Shown: positions 50,592 through 59,797, counted from the first letter of the stretch. The stretch is 64,000 bases of DNA from Paenibacillus sp. JNUCC32 (GCF_014863545.1 NZ_CP062260.1:2666001-2730000), one strand, 5' to 3'. Translations and numbers: made by a program. Notes: generated by a model from the sequence alone, not told the origin.

Positions 50592-52880
50592 CTACACGTT
50601 CAGCGAGTAGGACGAACGGGCGATCTCCGTGGCTTGAACCATGTTACGAAGGGAGGCAACCGTTTCTTCCTTGCCGCGCGTCTTGAGGCCGCAGTCCGGA
50701 TTGATCCAGAACAGCTTCGGATCCAATACGCGCAGTGCCCGTTCGATCATGCCGGTCATCTCTTCCACGCGAGGCACCCGCGGACTGTGGATATCGTATA
50801 CCCCGAGCCCAATCCCCAGTTTATACGTATTCACCTCGAAACTATGGATCAGCTCGCCATGGCTGCGCGAGGTTTCGATCGAGATGACGTCGGCATCCAT
50901 CGCCTCGATCGAATCGATCATGTCATGGAACTCGCAATAACACATATGCGTGTGAATTTGCGTGGTCGGCTGCACCGTGCAGGTCGTCATGCGGAAGGCT
51001 TTTACAGCCCATGCGAGATACTCGGCTTGATCTTCTTCCTTCAGCGGCAGCCCTTCGCGGACTGCGGGTTCGTCAACCTGAATCATCCCGATGCCGGCCT
51101 GCTCGAGCGCTTCGACTTCCTGTCTGAGGGCATAAGCCAATTGGTACGCAATCTGTTCCCTTGAGATGTCCTCGCGTACGAACGACCAGTTCATGATCGT
51201 GATCGGCCCGGTCAGCATTCCTTTCACGGGACGGCTCGTCTTCGACTGCGCATATTTCGTTTCTTCTACCGTCATCGGCTGCTCGAATGCCACGTCGCCG
51301 AAAATAACAGGAGGCTTCACGCAGCGGGAGCCGTAGGACTGCACCCATCCAAACTGGGTGAAGGCAAATCCTCCAAGCTTCTCTCCGAAAAACTCCACCA
51401 TATCCGTTCTTTCAAACTCGCCGTGCACAAGCACATCCAGACCGATCTCTTCCTGAAGCTTGATCCAAATATCGATCTGCTCGTGAATGAATTGCTCGTA
51501 CTGCTCGTTATTCCAGTCCCCCTTGCGCCACGCCTGGCGAGCCTTGCGCACCTCGGCTGACTGCGGGAAGCTGCCGATGGTCGTCGTCGGGAATATAGGC
51601 AGCTTCCACTTGTTCTGTTGGGCGACATGACGCTCCTCGAATGGAAGACTGCGAGCCGGATTCTGAGCGCTAACCTCGGCTACAGCTCGCTGAACATCGA
51701 GCCGATTACGCTCTTCCGACTGCTTAAGCGCCTGAAGCGCAAGGTCGTTATGTTCCAGTTCATTCGCGATCCGGGCAGCTCCCGTGGAGATGGCTTTCGT
51801 CAGCAGATCCAATTCAATCAGCTTCTCGTCTGCAAAAGCGAGAGCGTCCTTTAGTTCAGGCTGCAATTTCGTTTCCTTGCTTACCGTCACCGGTACATGA
51901 AGCAAGCTGCACGAAGACTGCACGATCAAGCGCTCGGCGGCCACATATTTCGTCAGCTCCTCCAATTGCGACAGCTTCTCGCGAAGCGAGGCCTTCCAGA
52001 TTCCGCGTCCGTCAATGATCCCCGCACCCAAAACTTTGTTCGCCGGAAATCCGGATTGTTGGATGGCTTGCAGATTGCCTTTGTATCCGTGCACCAGGTC
52101 AAGGCCGATGCCGCTAACCGGCAGCTGGATGATGTCCTGGTAGTTTTCCACCGATTCGAAGTAGGTTTGCAGCATGATGTTTAGGCCGGGTGCCGAAGCC
52201 GCAAACGTTTCATAGATGGTGTTTAATCGCTCCAGATCGGCTTCGCTTAATTTCGTAACCAGGATCGGCTCGTCGATCTGTACCCATTGAACGCCTTCGT
52301 GTGCGAGCTCCCGAAGGATCTGAACGTACAGAGGCAGCAATTTATCAAGCCAGGCATCCGTTTCCGAGGCTTGGTAGCCTTTGGACAATTTCAAGAAGGT
52401 GAGCGGACCGACAATGACCGGCTTGCCTTCAATGCCGAGCTTCTCTTTGGCCTCCCGATAGGCTGCAAGCGGCCTATTCTCGGTAAGAACCGGAACAGCT
52501 CCGTCCAATTCCGGCACGATGTAGTGATAATTGGTGTTAAACCACTTGGTCATTTCACTTGCTGTAGCATCCTTCGTGCCGCGTGCAATCCCATAGTATA
52601 CAGACAATGGAACAATGCCGCCCTCATATGGGAACCGCTTGGGTACGATGCCGAACATGGTGGCCGTGTCCAGGATATGATCGTAATAACTAAAATCATT
52701 GACGGCGATCAGATCAATTCCGCTCTCTTGCTGCTTGCGCAAATGATTCAACCGAATCTCCTGCAGCTGCTTGTGAAACTCCGATTCTTCGAGCTTGCCC
52801 GCCCAGAACGCTTCTAAGGCTTTCTTCCATTCCCGATCAGCGCCTATGCGCGGATATCCCAGTACACTGCTTTTTGCCAT
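50592..52880 (-). CDS. metE: Cobalamin-independent methionine synthase
   Basis: This 762-residue enzyme transfers the methyl group of 5-methyltetrahydropteroyl-glutamate to homocysteine. The two-barrel layout is complete: N-terminal GYPRIGADREWKKALEAFWAG, middle WVQIDEPILV, and the catalytic C-terminal half with FPTTTIGSFPQS, VHGEFERTDMVEFFGE, GMIQVDEPAVREGLPL, HTHMCYCEF (zinc His and Cys) and WINPDCGLKTRG (zinc Cys). The start ATG (MAKSSVLGYPRIG) has GGAGTG upstream. I looked for, and do not see, a SAM-I or T-box leader in the 275 bases before it, so its control differs from the common Bacillus pattern. Confidence 0.95.
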   Translation of the reverse strand: MAKSSVLGYPRIGADREWKKALEAFWAGKLEESEFHKQLQEIRLNHLRKQQESGIDLIAVNDFSYYDHILDTATMFGIVPKRFPYEGGIVPLSVYYGIARGTKDATASEMTKWFNTNYHYIVPELDGAVPVLTENRPLAAYREAKEKLGIEGKPVIVGPLTFLKLSKGYQASETDAWLDKLLPLYVQILRELAHEGVQWVQIDEPILVTKLSEADLERLNTIYETFAASAPGLNIMLQTYFESVENYQDIIQLPVSGIGLDLVHGYKGNLQAIQQSGFPANKVLGAGIIDGRGIWKASLREKLSQLEELTKYVAAERLIVQSSCSLLHVPVTVSKETKLQPELKDALAFADEKLIELDLLTKAISTGAARIANELEHNDLALQALKQSEERNRLDVQRAVAEVSAQNPARSLPFEERHVAQQNKWKLPIFPTTTIGSFPQSAEVRKARQAWRKGDWNNEQYEQFIHEQIDIWIKLQEEIGLDVLVHGEFERTDMVEFFGEKLGGFAFTQFGWVQSYGSRCVKPPVIFGDVAFEQPMTVEETKYAQSKTSRPVKGMLTGPITIMNWSFVREDISREQIAYQLAYALRQEVEALEQAGIGMIQVDEPAVREGLPLKEEDQAEYLAWAVKAFRMTTCTVQPTTQIHTHMCYCEFHDMIDSIEAMDADVISIETSRSHGELIHSFEVNTYKLGIGLGVYDIHSPRVPRVEEMTGMIERALRVLDPKLFWINPDCGLKTRGKEETVASLRNMVQATEIARSSYSLNV

Positions 52881-53068
52881 CTATGTAACACTCCTATACA
52901 AATTGTTACAAGAAAGATATCACGTATTTCCCGATATAGTGTAACTCAAATAAGCTATATCTAGTTATAGCCTGCGGCTATAGCGAGAGAGCTGAGATGA
53001 TGAATGAAGGCTCTCCTTCCTTCTTGCCGATCGTGCCTTGTCATATGAATGATCTGAAAAGAACCAAC

Positions 53069-53095
53069 ACAAAAAACCGCGTTATTACGCGGTTT
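53069..53095 (-). terminator. Rho-independent terminator of the heme oxygenase gene
   Basis: AAACCGCG (53074-53081) pairs with 53088-53095 around TTATTA, with a run of six T on the minus strand. It lies between the stop codon of the heme oxygenase gene and metE. Confidence 0.85.
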
Positions 53096-53155
53096 CTCAT
53101 CACGGTCTTCCATGCGATTCTATTATTTGAAATAAGATGACTGTGATATCTATGC

Positions 53156-53737
53156 CTAATCTCGGATCCAAGCATCCAGCAAACGGAACGTTTCCTTCGC
53201 CGAATCGATGATTTCATCGGAATCCTTCAAGCCGCTCGACAGCAGCGCTTCCCGGAATTCGGTCCATCTTGGCTTGGTCTCTTGACCGTATGCGTGGAAA
53301 TAGCGAATGCCCGACTCTGGACTCACGGGCAAGAACTTCATCAGTTGTTTCGTGATGATTTGGCCACCGAGCGTGGACCCCTCCATCACATAGAGATACC
53401 CCCATATTTGCGCAGGCGTGCCCAGCTCGGGCAGCCGGCTGCACAGCGGAAGCTGATTTATTTCATCCCGAGTCATATCCAGATGCATCAAATCTTCTCC
53501 CAAATGTTTCGACTTCATCCGAATCGACATATCCAATCCCATATCGTTCACGGCATCCTCTGCCATAAACTTCGTTTCGGCCGGTTTAATGAATCCGTAA
53601 AACTTCGCTAAATACGATCGATATTGATCAATCGTCAGGGTCTGGTCGAATGCAGCTTTCGCGTATGGATTCTGTTCGATTTGTTCATGCTGCGCTGCCG
53701 TCTCTTCTCTTAACCGTTCTAAAATCCGTGTGCTCAA
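53156..53737 (-). CDS. Biliverdin-producing heme oxygenase
   Basis: This 193-residue all-helical enzyme opens the heme ring to biliverdin, CO and Fe2+. The proximal His is in ETAAQHEQIEQN (about residue 17), and the distal helix with glycines is in WGYLYVMEGSTLGGQII (about 110-126). Length and motifs match the HemO/BphO group. The start is probably the TTG at 53737, seven bases after GGGGG; the upstream in-frame ATG at 53755 has no ribosome binding site. No bacteriophytochrome or heme-uptake gene is adjacent, so its use (iron release from heme or pigment supply) is open. A terminator follows. Confidence 0.85.
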   Translation of the reverse strand: MSTRILERLREETAAQHEQIEQNPYAKAAFDQTLTIDQYRSYLAKFYGFIKPAETKFMAEDAVNDMGLDMSIRMKSKHLGEDLMHLDMTRDEINQLPLCSRLPELGTPAQIWGYLYVMEGSTLGGQIITKQLMKFLPVSPESGIRYFHAYGQETKPRWTEFREALLSSGLKDSDEIIDSAKETFRLLDAWIRD

Positions 53738-53921
53738 TGGATAACCCCCTATCATGTTTGGAGCTGTGTTGCTGTATCAAAGCACATCTTCAGCAAACCT
53801 TATACCGAGGTGTCTGACGGTCGATGAACCCTGCGATAAATATATCATAACGAGATTCATATGAATACATAGCAGGCTCCTCGGTTTCGGAAGCCGGGAA
53901 CGAAAAAACGAGAGGCGATCA

Positions 53922-54578
53922 TTATAGGTTGTCTATGCTGTTCAGCACCAAAATCAGTCCCGCAATGCACAAAACCCACGAAATCACCGATCCGGAGTTC
54001 TGGGCGATTTTCAGCCGCAGCTTCTCCAGCGGAAGCTGCATCATGCGGCCAAATGCAAGGTGTGCACCGAGCAATAGGAGCGGAGGAAGCACCATGATCA
54101 CATTATACGCAGCCAGGAGGGGTACCCATTGAACCGGCGTTAGTTGGGCCGATGTCATGAGACCGATCGCCGCAAAATAGGGCAGTGCCGTTGCCACCTC
54201 CAGCAGGGACGTGGTGAAGCCCAGCCCGATCATCGCCCCGAGGCTTTTGGAGCTTGGACGCCGCGGTTCCGTCGTCCTTTTCGTTGGGACAAAAAAACTG
54301 GCTGCAAACAAAACGCCGCCGGTAACAGCCATAACCCAGCTTACCGTTCGATTCTGAAAGATGCCTGTTACGCTCTGAAGAACAACATCCAAACCGAGCA
54401 TCAGTGCGGCACCAACCAGGAAATAAAAGCCTGCCACCGTAAACAAATAGACCCATAATCGGGTGATCAACCGATCTCGCTCCGTCAACAGCAAATAGAC
54501 CGTTACGCCGAGCGTGGCAGGGCTCAAGGTATCCAAGAGCGACAACGCACCTACGGAGAGCAGCAGTTCCGTTGTCAT
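53922..54578 (-). CDS. GAP/Sap family multi-pass membrane protein (possible exporter)
   Basis: This 218-residue protein has six membrane segments and starts with SLLDTLSPATLGVTVYLLL, the family mark of GAP (Sap) proteins that resemble LysE-type exporters and, in mycobacteria, help glycolipid export. A basic loop (PTKRTTEPRRPSSK) lies between segments three and four and a conserved GLGFTTSLLEVATALPYFAAI follows, then MVLPPLLLLGAHLAFG. Its ATG overlaps the stop of the MerR-type regulator gene by four bases (ATGA), so it is co-expressed with that regulator and is its probable effector, for example as an efflux or resistance protein. Confidence 0.8.
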   Translation of the reverse strand: MTTELLLSVGALSLLDTLSPATLGVTVYLLLTERDRLITRLWVYLFTVAGFYFLVGAALMLGLDVVLQSVTGIFQNRTVSWVMAVTGGVLFAASFFVPTKRTTEPRRPSSKSLGAMIGLGFTTSLLEVATALPYFAAIGLMTSAQLTPVQWVPLLAAYNVIMVLPPLLLLGAHLAFGRMMQLPLEKLRLKIAQNSGSVISWVLCIAGLILVLNSIDNL

Positions 54579-55354
54579 GATGTCTCCCCCTCTTCGTCTA
54601 GTGTTTCTTCCAGTCCTGCAGCATAGATGTTAAATGCCAGCTCCATAAACTGAAGAAGCTCTTCCTCAATGGGATACAAGCCCATCTGCTCGGACTGCGC
54701 AGGAGATTTGCGGATCTCCCACAATTTATCCACGAAGGGGTCTTCGCCTTCAAAATGCTCCCGGCGTTTTTCGTCCATGCGTCTGATGATCCTCTGTACT
54801 TCAGGAGAACCGGGTCCGTTCCCCATGCGCTTTTTAAGCTGTCCCAGCAGAGCGATCCATTCAAGCGAATCCGGATCTGTGCTGTTCATATTCGGGAGAA
54901 GGTCCAGCAGCTCTTCTTCGCGCCTCTCAAACATTTGTTGTCGGAACGCATGCTTTAATGAGGGGTCTCTTCCTGAGAGATGGATCAGCTTCTGAATCAC
55001 ATCCCAGCTTGTATCCCCTTCCACGGCGATGCTATGCAGGACGGCGCGGAGCGCGGATTCCATTTGGTTCAGCTTGTTTTGTTCATTCTTCACGAAGTCC
55101 AACTGATTCATCAAACTGGATGACCAGTTCCATTCCGGGTTCGAAATCATATCCGAAATTTCCTGCAAGCTGAAGCCCAGCTTTTTCAGAAACTGAATTT
55201 GCTGCAGCTTCTTTAGCTCCTCCTCGCTGTATATCCGGTGTTTACCCGGAGTCTTGGCTGCCGGAATCAGCAGGCCGATCTGATCATAATAGCGTAGCGT
55301 TCTTACCGTAATGCCCGTCTGTTTGGACAATTCTTGAATGGGAATCGATTTCAT
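54575..55354 (-). CDS. MerR family transcriptional regulator with TipAS-like helical effector region
   Basis: This 259-residue protein has the MerR DNA-binding domain at the N-terminus (IQELSKQTGITVRTLRYYDQIG for helix-turn-helix, LKKLQQIQFLKKLGFSLQEISDMI after it), a long dimer helix, and a large helical C-terminal region (about 110-259) reminiscent of the antibiotic-binding TipAS part of Mta/TipA. The ATG at 55354 is chosen because AGGTG lies just before it and the residues upstream are not MerR-like. Its own promoter has the 19-bp spacer and dyad typical for MerR activators, so it should activate its own operon when a drug is bound. The GAP-family gene overlaps its end. Confidence 0.9.
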   Translation of the reverse strand: MKSIPIQELSKQTGITVRTLRYYDQIGLLIPAAKTPGKHRIYSEEELKKLQQIQFLKKLGFSLQEISDMISNPEWNWSSSLMNQLDFVKNEQNKLNQMESALRAVLHSIAVEGDTSWDVIQKLIHLSGRDPSLKHAFRQQMFERREEELLDLLPNMNSTDPDSLEWIALLGQLKKRMGNGPGSPEVQRIIRRMDEKRREHFEGEDPFVDKLWEIRKSPAQSEQMGLYPIEEELLQFMELAFNIYAAGLEETLDEEGETS

Positions 55355-55385
55355 CACCTGCTTTCTTGAGTTCTCCGGTAACTCC

Positions 55386-55416
55386 ACTATACAAGATGAC
55401 GCAACGTCACTTTCAA
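55386..55416 (-). promoter_or_regulatory. MerR-type promoter with 19-bp spacer and overlapping operator
   Basis: TTGAAA (55411-55416) and TATAGT (55386-55391) are separated by 19 bp, longer than the optimum 17, as in MerR-activated promoters. The spacer holds a near-perfect dyad: minus AAAGTGACG, TTG, CGTCATCTT. Binding here would untwist the DNA and activate the merR-GAP operon. Confidence 0.8.
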
Positions 55417-55451
55417 GTCATTTTCAAAAAAAATCAAGTCCATGCAGATAA

Positions 55452-55484
55452 AAAACAAAAAAAGCCCCGGCTTTCGGGCTTTTT
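55452..55484 (-). terminator. Rho-independent terminator of the germination receptor operon
   Basis: AAAAGCCC (55460-55467) pairs with 55476-55483 around an eight-base loop, followed by three to five further T on the minus strand. It is 17 bases after the gerB-type stop codon. Confidence 0.8.
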
Positions 55485-55500
55485 CCATACCATGCTGGTT

Positions 55501-56595
55501 TCATTTCAAGCTGAGGATTTTCGTTCGCGTTATCCCGATCAGATAGAGGACGATGGGAATCACGATCAAGTGGAGGAGCGCATAGCTTGACCATACGTTC
55601 TGAATGATATCGGCGACATAAACGGTGTTGATGTATGTATTCCAGGCCACGATGACAAACAGCACGGACAACGGATAGATTAACGAATTCTGGTCCTTCA
55701 GACCGAACACGGTTTTCATGCCTTGAAGAATCGAAAGATACAGGAGAGAAATCTTGATAAAAAAAGTCAGGATCCACAGCGTAATCAATATGCCTTCGAC
55801 ACGTTGAAAGAAGTTTCCTAAATTAATCGTCTTCGCAAGTGCATATGCCGGAAACGTGCTGTTCTCCGTCTGTTCAATCCCCAAAATTAGCACGCTGAGC
55901 AGGACGGTAATGCTAAGGACGAGCCCGCCTGAAGCGGCTCCCCGCATCAATGCCCTCTCCCCTTCCTTCTCTCCTTTGACCAAGGGCAGGAATACCATTA
56001 ACACAATCAGCTCCTGGAACATGGAAGAATGGAAACCGGCCTTAGCCACGGGCATCCAGCCTTCCTCCAGCATCGGCTTGATATGGTTCCAATCGATCTG
56101 GGGCATAAGCGAGAGGACAAGAACCATAAACAGAAATACGATCCACGGAAACATCAATTCACCGACGCGGGCCAACAGAATGATGCCCATTCTGGCGCAC
56201 ATGACGGCCGCTATTAAGAACAAGATTTGAATGGCCTCGATCGGGGTCTCCGGCATCATTTCACTGCTCAGAAAAAAGCCCAGGTTGCCAAGCAAAGTAC
56301 CTGTAAGAATCAAAAAATAAAACAAATAGATCAGCGAGAAGAGTTTGCCCAGCAGCTTTCCCAGCACCTTTTCGTGGATCTCGAAGATCGATTGGCCGGG
56401 ATAGAGACGCGCAATGGCTATATACAGCACGACCATGAGGAGGTTAATGAGCAAACTGAAGAGAGAGGCCATCCACGCATCTTCCCGGGCGGTATGCGCT
56501 AATCCGGAAGGCGTAACCAGGATCGAGGTACCGATGGTCAAACCGAATGCCAGTATATAAAATTGCCGCGGTGCGATATCCTTGTATTTGATCAC
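55501..56595 (-). CDS. gerKB: Spore germination receptor subunit B (GerAB/GerKB family, amino acid permease-like)
   Basis: This 364-residue inner-membrane protein of the spore binds germinants such as amino acids or sugars. It has ten membrane segments; typical marks are RQFYILAFGLTIGTSIL at the start, EDAWMASLFSLLINL and the later FPWIVFLFMVLVLSLMPQIDWNHIKPML. It is fourth in the operon. The start codon is GTG at 56595 with AGGAAGGG before it, 21 bases after the small D-subunit gene. Which of gerA, gerB or gerK it is closest to cannot be judged without alignment, so the symbol is a family label. Confidence 0.88.
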   Translation of the reverse strand: MIKYKDIAPRQFYILAFGLTIGTSILVTPSGLAHTAREDAWMASLFSLLINLLMVVLYIAIARLYPGQSIFEIHEKVLGKLLGKLFSLIYLFYFLILTGTLLGNLGFFLSSEMMPETPIEAIQILFLIAAVMCARMGIILLARVGELMFPWIVFLFMVLVLSLMPQIDWNHIKPMLEEGWMPVAKAGFHSSMFQELIVLMVFLPLVKGEKEGERALMRGAASGGLVLSITVLLSVLILGIEQTENSTFPAYALAKTINLGNFFQRVEGILITLWILTFFIKISLLYLSILQGMKTVFGLKDQNSLIYPLSVLFVIVAWNTYINTVYVADIIQNVWSSYALLHLIVIPIVLYLIGITRTKILSLK

Positions 56596-56616
56596 GTATT
56601 ACCAAACCCTTCCTCA

Positions 56617-56838
56617 TTATGAGATCAATCCGCTCAGGGGCTGCACCAAGGCGCCGATCCAGTCCAGCGGCCTTAAATAAGGCACCTCCATCATATCTCC
56701 GATCAAAGCCAGCAAGGTTACTCCCCATACCGCATAGAATACGATGATGTCCCGGATGGAGCGCAGCTTCAGAAGATGACGGGTTTCCGTAACGAAGACG
56801 ACGGCTAGAAAGAATATGAATAACCAATGCCAATTCAC
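56617..56838 (-). CDS. Small two-helix membrane protein, germination receptor D subunit
   Basis: This 73-residue protein has two membrane segments (about 3-18 and 28-49) joined by a basic loop (ETRHLLKLRSIRD). In several Bacillus germinant receptor operons a D subunit of this size and topology modulates the response of the A-B-C complex. Its ATG overlaps the stop codon of the gerC-type gene by four bases, and gerB follows, which matches that arrangement. Confidence 0.75.
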   Translation of the reverse strand: MNWHWLFIFFLAVVFVTETRHLLKLRSIRDIIVFYAVWGVTLLALIGDMMEVPYLRPLDWIGALVQPLSGLIS

Positions 56839-58043
56839 GGCTCATCCACCTTTTGGTTTAAGGGTTGTATGATGGATCCGACCCGGCGGATCGCTACATC
56901 GGTGTCCACCCGGATACTCATCGTTTTAAAGCTTTCGCCCCAATGATCCCGGTATTTTTTCCAAACGTCCGGATATTTTCGGTGCAGAACCTCGCCGAAT
57001 CCAAAAACGTCGGCTCCATAACGCTGCTGGACCAGCCCGATGTGCTTCCGAATATTAGCATTATATTTATCCTCGATGTCCTTCTCCAATTCGTCGATGA
57101 CGGCAGGTTGACTGATAGCAATCGCGCATTGAACGGCATTCACGTCGGCCTCGATCTCCAATTCGGCGGAAAAAGCGGGGGTTCCATCCGCATTGAGCTT
57201 AACGTCCAGCGTTGTGTCCGCCCGGTTCACGGCGAATCCGACAATACCATCGTCCGGACATGCAATGAATCCCGTCGTGGTGTCGACTCTATTCAGGACA
57301 TAATTGACGGCCTTGCTGGGAGGTTCCCCCAGCCATCCGACCAACCGGTCCCCCTTGAACACGCCGAGCCCCGTGTGCTGAAGAAGCGTGGAAGGATTGA
57401 TTTGCTTCACGTTCTCCATGGACTGGCCTTCAGCTAAACTGCCGCTTAATTGGACTCCGGATAATACCGGGTCTGACCCGCTGCGCTTTAGCTCCGTCAC
57501 GAACTGCTGCAAAGTGACTTTCCCCGTCGCCGCCCATTTTTTTTCCGAGATCAGAATGGAGGAATAGAGCGAATTCGCCGGAACATATTCGAATGGCGTA
57601 ACGACCTCCAGAATCTCCGCAGCTTTTCCATTCTTGGCGACGAGCATAAAGAAGTCCGTTCGAAGCTGATGATTCCGGGAGATATAATCGAGGACATCGC
57701 TGACCCCTGACCTGGCCAGATCTTCACCGAATACCAACACGCGAACGTGGGACAGATACGGCATCCGGGGGGCCATGCTCAACATGCGCTGCAGGGCGTC
57801 GGGTATGGTTTTGCCGACGGACTTATAGGTTACGGCCGGAAGACTGCCCATCGATCCGCCTTTTTTGGAGCCGGCCTCGGCGGAGTTAAGCACCTGAGCA
57901 GAAATGGCATACCCATTCTCATGGGTGTCGATGCCAAGCGCCATGACGACGGCCAGCTCATTCAGTTCTTTTCTGCTCCAGCATCCAGGGGTGAAGGTCA
58001 AGCATAATATGAGCAGGACTGAAAGTATTTTTCTTTCCAACAC
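56835..58043 (-). CDS. gerKC: Spore germination receptor subunit C lipoprotein (GerAC/GerKC family)
   Basis: This 402-residue lipoprotein starts at GTG 58043 (LERKILSVLLILC...), with GAGGGG ten bases before, and has the lipobox FTPGC with Cys about residue 20, followed by WSRKELNELAVVMALGIDT, the GerAC mark. The rest shows the family's LPAVTYKSVGKTIPDALQRM, the LSHVRVLVFGEDLARSG strand and the C-terminal WKKYRDHWGESFKTMSIRVDTDVAI (in two parts). The frame is open further upstream into the gerA-type gene, but those extra codons are not of the family and have no ribosome binding site. It is 62 bases after gerA. Confidence 0.9.
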   Translation of the reverse strand: MLERKILSVLLILCLTFTPGCWSRKELNELAVVMALGIDTHENGYAISAQVLNSAEAGSKKGGSMGSLPAVTYKSVGKTIPDALQRMLSMAPRMPYLSHVRVLVFGEDLARSGVSDVLDYISRNHQLRTDFFMLVAKNGKAAEILEVVTPFEYVPANSLYSSILISEKKWAATGKVTLQQFVTELKRSGSDPVLSGVQLSGSLAEGQSMENVKQINPSTLLQHTGLGVFKGDRLVGWLGEPPSKAVNYVLNRVDTTTGFIACPDDGIVGFAVNRADTTLDVKLNADGTPAFSAELEIEADVNAVQCAIAISQPAVIDELEKDIEDKYNANIRKHIGLVQQRYGADVFGFGEVLHRKYPDVWKKYRDHWGESFKTMSIRVDTDVAIRRVGSIIQPLNQKVDEP

Positions 58044-58105
58044 GATAACCAGTCCCCTCTGTATGAAATAGAGACTTCGAAAGCAAGTCCTCGTTATTTG
58101 ACGGC

Positions 58106-59581
58106 TTATGTCTTGGATTTGGTCAAGTATTTTTTCATGCTGTGGCGGGACAATCGCAACAAGGCATCCTTCTGGCTCCGCCATCTTATGGGGGCGAATG
58201 AGGTCATATACGGAACCCCCATGGACTGGAGGCTGCATAGGTGGAGGCCGATGATGATCATGCCGATGATCATCCCGTACAATCCGAATGACGCAGCGAT
58301 TCCCATGAGCCCGAATCGCAAGATCCGAACCGAGATTCCGATATTGAAAGCCGGCAGGGCAAAATTCGCAATCGCCGTCATGGACACAACGATCACCATC
58401 GCGGCCGATACGAGACCCGCTTCCACGGCGGCTTGCCCGATGACCAGCGTACCAACGATGGAGACGGATTGGCCGATCGATTTAGGCAGCCGAATGCCCG
58501 CCTCGCGCAGAATCTCGAACGTAATCTCCATGATCAGCGCTTCGATGAATGCAGGGAAGGGAACCCCTTCCCGCTGTCCGATTAAGCTGGTCAACAGGTT
58601 GGTCGGCAGCATTTCCTGGTGGAACGTGGTAATCGCAATATACAGGGAGGGAGTAAGGAGAGCTATTCCGAAGCATAAGTATCGAAGCAGTCGAACCAAG
58701 CTGGCAAAATCCCACCGCTGGTAATAATCCTCGCTCGATTGAAACAGCTGGACGAACAGGGCGGGAACCACCAGAACAAAGGGCGTTCCTTCTAAGAAAA
58801 TAGCAATGCGCCCTTCCAAAATGGCAGACGCAATGACGTCGGGCCGTTCTGAATTATATACCGTAGGAAAAGGGCTGTAGCGATGATCCTGAATCATCTC
58901 CTCGATATAATTGCTCTCCAGGACGCTGTCCAGCTTGATTCCATCCAGTCTTCTGCGCAGCTCGTTCAGTACATCGACATCGCATAATCCTTCCATGTAC
59001 ATCACGGCCAGCTGCGTATTTGTGTGCTCGCCCACCGTTCTCTCTTCCAAGCGCAGTTTAGGGCTTTGAATTCTCCGCCGGACCAAAGCCGTATTCTCTC
59101 GAAGCGACTCGGTAAAGCCTTCCCTCGGACCTCTTACCACGGATTGCGAGCTGGCTTCCTCCACTCCACGCTGTTTCAGCGTTTCCGTTCCCACATACAG
59201 GGAGGTGGCGGTTCCATCCATGAAAATGATCGTATTGCCGGAGAGCAATTTCTTTTCAACCTCTTGAAAGGTCCGGGCTTCTCCTACTTTTCCCATCGTG
59301 ATCGTCAGTTCCTGCAGCATTTTCATGCGTTCTTCCGGACGCTGGTCGGGGAGATTCATGAACAGCGGCATATCGGCATGAATCGCTTCGATTAGATATC
59401 GGGGATCTCCCATCCCCTCAATATAGACCATGACCGAGGGTATGGCGCCTAGTTGAAGCTCGCGGTAAATAATGTCTCCGCTTTGTCCGAAGCGGTTCTT
59501 CATATCGTCAATAAATAGCGTCAGGGATGCCGGCAAATTTTCTTGCGGGGCTTCGCCCGGCGTTAAATTCTTCATCATCAT
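58106..59581 (-). CDS. gerKA: Spore germination receptor subunit A (GerAA/GerKA family)
   Basis: This 491-residue inner spore membrane protein has a large soluble N-terminal part (about 1-280) and five membrane segments (about 285-460). Family marks are GEARTFQEVEKKLLSGNTIIF, GPREGFTESLRENTALVRRR, HTNTQLAVMYMEG and IAIFLEGTPFVLVVPALFVQLFQSSEDYYQRW (here in parts), then PSLYIAITTFHQEMLPT, EALIMEITFEILREAGIRLP and GQAAVEAGLVS. It is the first gene of the A-C-D-B operon. GAGGAG lies before the three consecutive ATG codons. A candidate sigma-G promoter lies about 100 bases upstream, in line with expression in the forespore. Confidence 0.92.
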   Translation of the reverse strand: MMMKNLTPGEAPQENLPASLTLFIDDMKNRFGQSGDIIYRELQLGAIPSVMVYIEGMGDPRYLIEAIHADMPLFMNLPDQRPEERMKMLQELTITMGKVGEARTFQEVEKKLLSGNTIIFMDGTATSLYVGTETLKQRGVEEASSQSVVRGPREGFTESLRENTALVRRRIQSPKLRLEERTVGEHTNTQLAVMYMEGLCDVDVLNELRRRLDGIKLDSVLESNYIEEMIQDHRYSPFPTVYNSERPDVIASAILEGRIAIFLEGTPFVLVVPALFVQLFQSSEDYYQRWDFASLVRLLRYLCFGIALLTPSLYIAITTFHQEMLPTNLLTSLIGQREGVPFPAFIEALIMEITFEILREAGIRLPKSIGQSVSIVGTLVIGQAAVEAGLVSAAMVIVVSMTAIANFALPAFNIGISVRILRFGLMGIAASFGLYGMIIGMIIIGLHLCSLQSMGVPYMTSFAPIRWRSQKDALLRLSRHSMKKYLTKSKT

Positions 59582-59677
59582 GGAAACGACTCCTCGTGCC
59601 TACACGGCCAGCTTTCCCTACAAGGAATTCAAGTTACCTTCAGTTATCTTTTCCTCTACTGTTCCCGGAGTTGGATA

Positions 59678-59706
59678 TATTATGCTTTTTAAGCATTTTG
59701 ACATAA
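59678..59706 (-). promoter_or_regulatory. Candidate sigma-G (forespore) promoter of the germination operon
   Basis: CATAATA (59678-59684) fits the sigma-G -10 pattern CATNNTA exactly. TTATG (59702-59706) is 17 bp upstream and matches four of five positions of the -35 pattern GYATR. Confidence 0.5.
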
Positions 59707-59756
59707 ACGAGGTATACATTTCTGACATTGGCCTCCTCTTCCAGGGCACATCTAAC

Positions 59757-59797
59757 AAAAAAGCGCGGCCAGAGATTCTCTCTGGCCGCGCTTTTTT
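59757..59797 (-). terminator. Rho-independent terminator of the fucosidase/beta-galactosidase operon
   Basis: A 19-bp perfect stem (59757-59775 with 59779-59797) around TTC with A6/T6 at the ends; it can act in both directions. Confidence 0.9.

Noticed and set aside
52881..53068. Possible SAM riboswitch or T-box before metE
   Set aside because: No T-box core (TGGTACCGCG) and no SAM-I signature is present; only a small TATAGCC/GGCTATA hairpin near 52975 is seen.
58044..58238. Extended N-terminus of the gerC-type frame
   Set aside because: It overlaps the gerA-type gene, would bury the lipoprotein signal, and has no start signal; GTG at 58043 fits much better.
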